Origin: Clostridiales bacterium
GTDB taxonomy: Bacteria; Bacillota; Clostridia; Oscillospirales; CAG-272
NCBI GenBank assembly: GCA_011957885.1
Contig: BLMO01000213.1
Coordinates: 1 to 33,291, forward strand
Length of the DNA: 33,291 bases
Reading direction: 5' to 3'
Position 1 is the first letter of the stretch; each line of letters starts with the position of its first letter. Position numbers and translations under genes: made by a program. A model generated the notes under the pieces. The model did no database searches. It worked only from the letters and a program-made list of their open reading frames with translations, and was not told the origin of the DNA. Shown one piece after another: positions 33,270 to 33,291 of this stretch.

Positions 33270-33291
33270 CGTCTGCAAAGCAGTTTATGTT

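Overview
The window looks like the chromosome of a mid-GC Clostridia-type Firmicute, probably a gut Oscillospirales or Ruminococcaceae relative. This is inferred from groESL under an HrcA/CIRCE operator, strong AGGAGG ribosome sites, TTGACA/TATAAT-like promoters, BspA-type leucine-rich repeats, binding-protein-dependent sugar importers lacking a local ATPase, and a dense family of short intergenic repeats. No rRNA, tRNA, CRISPR array, transposase or phage gene was recognised.

Layout. 1-1534: a sodium/alanine symporter (minus) behind a repeat copy. 1535-3793: CIRCE-controlled groES-groEL with a strong terminator. 3794-6347: a repeat, a DUF4097-type lipoprotein (minus), and divergent trpS with a coupled DUF3006 gene. 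6413-7690: a SorE-like zinc-dependent sugar(-phosphate) dehydrogenase. 7787-20065: a seven-gene minus-strand operon, the centrepiece of the window. 20066-20928: a long gene-free stretch with the operon promoter, operator-like palindromes and a repeat. 20929-24889: a CE4 polysaccharide deacetylase lipoprotein (minus), then a divergent Rrf2 regulator with a frameshifted tail overlapping comEC. 24890-27768: two repeats, then a cytoplasmic GH31 glycosidase. 27894-29814: a membrane-anchored LRR protein with an XRE regulator that carries membrane helices. 30007-31648: a ribbon-helix-helix protein overlapping purB. 31649-33291: repeats, a cysteine synthase (minus), and a strong plus-strand promoter at the edge.

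The seven-gene operon encodes, in order of transcription, a 1052-residue secreted solute-binding protein with two carbohydrate-binding-like N-terminal domains, a MalF/MalG-type permease pair, a signal peptide-propeller-TPR-Yip1 membrane protein, a 987-residue secreted DUF5696 protein, and a second permease pair. There is no ATPase, so a shared MsmK/MsiK-type ATPase elsewhere is likely. The order suggests two modules, each with a large exported protein ahead of a permease pair, joined by the propeller-Yip1 protein. I infer a complex-carbohydrate capture and import system. The GH31 enzyme and the SorE-like dehydrogenase could act on imported sugar, but neither is in the operon.

A second theme is a MITE-like intergenic repeat of about 150-170 bp: six copies plus fragments in 33 kb, all in the same orientation. 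Each has hairpin-forming inverted ends, and the right end in plus orientation usually resembles an intrinsic terminator.
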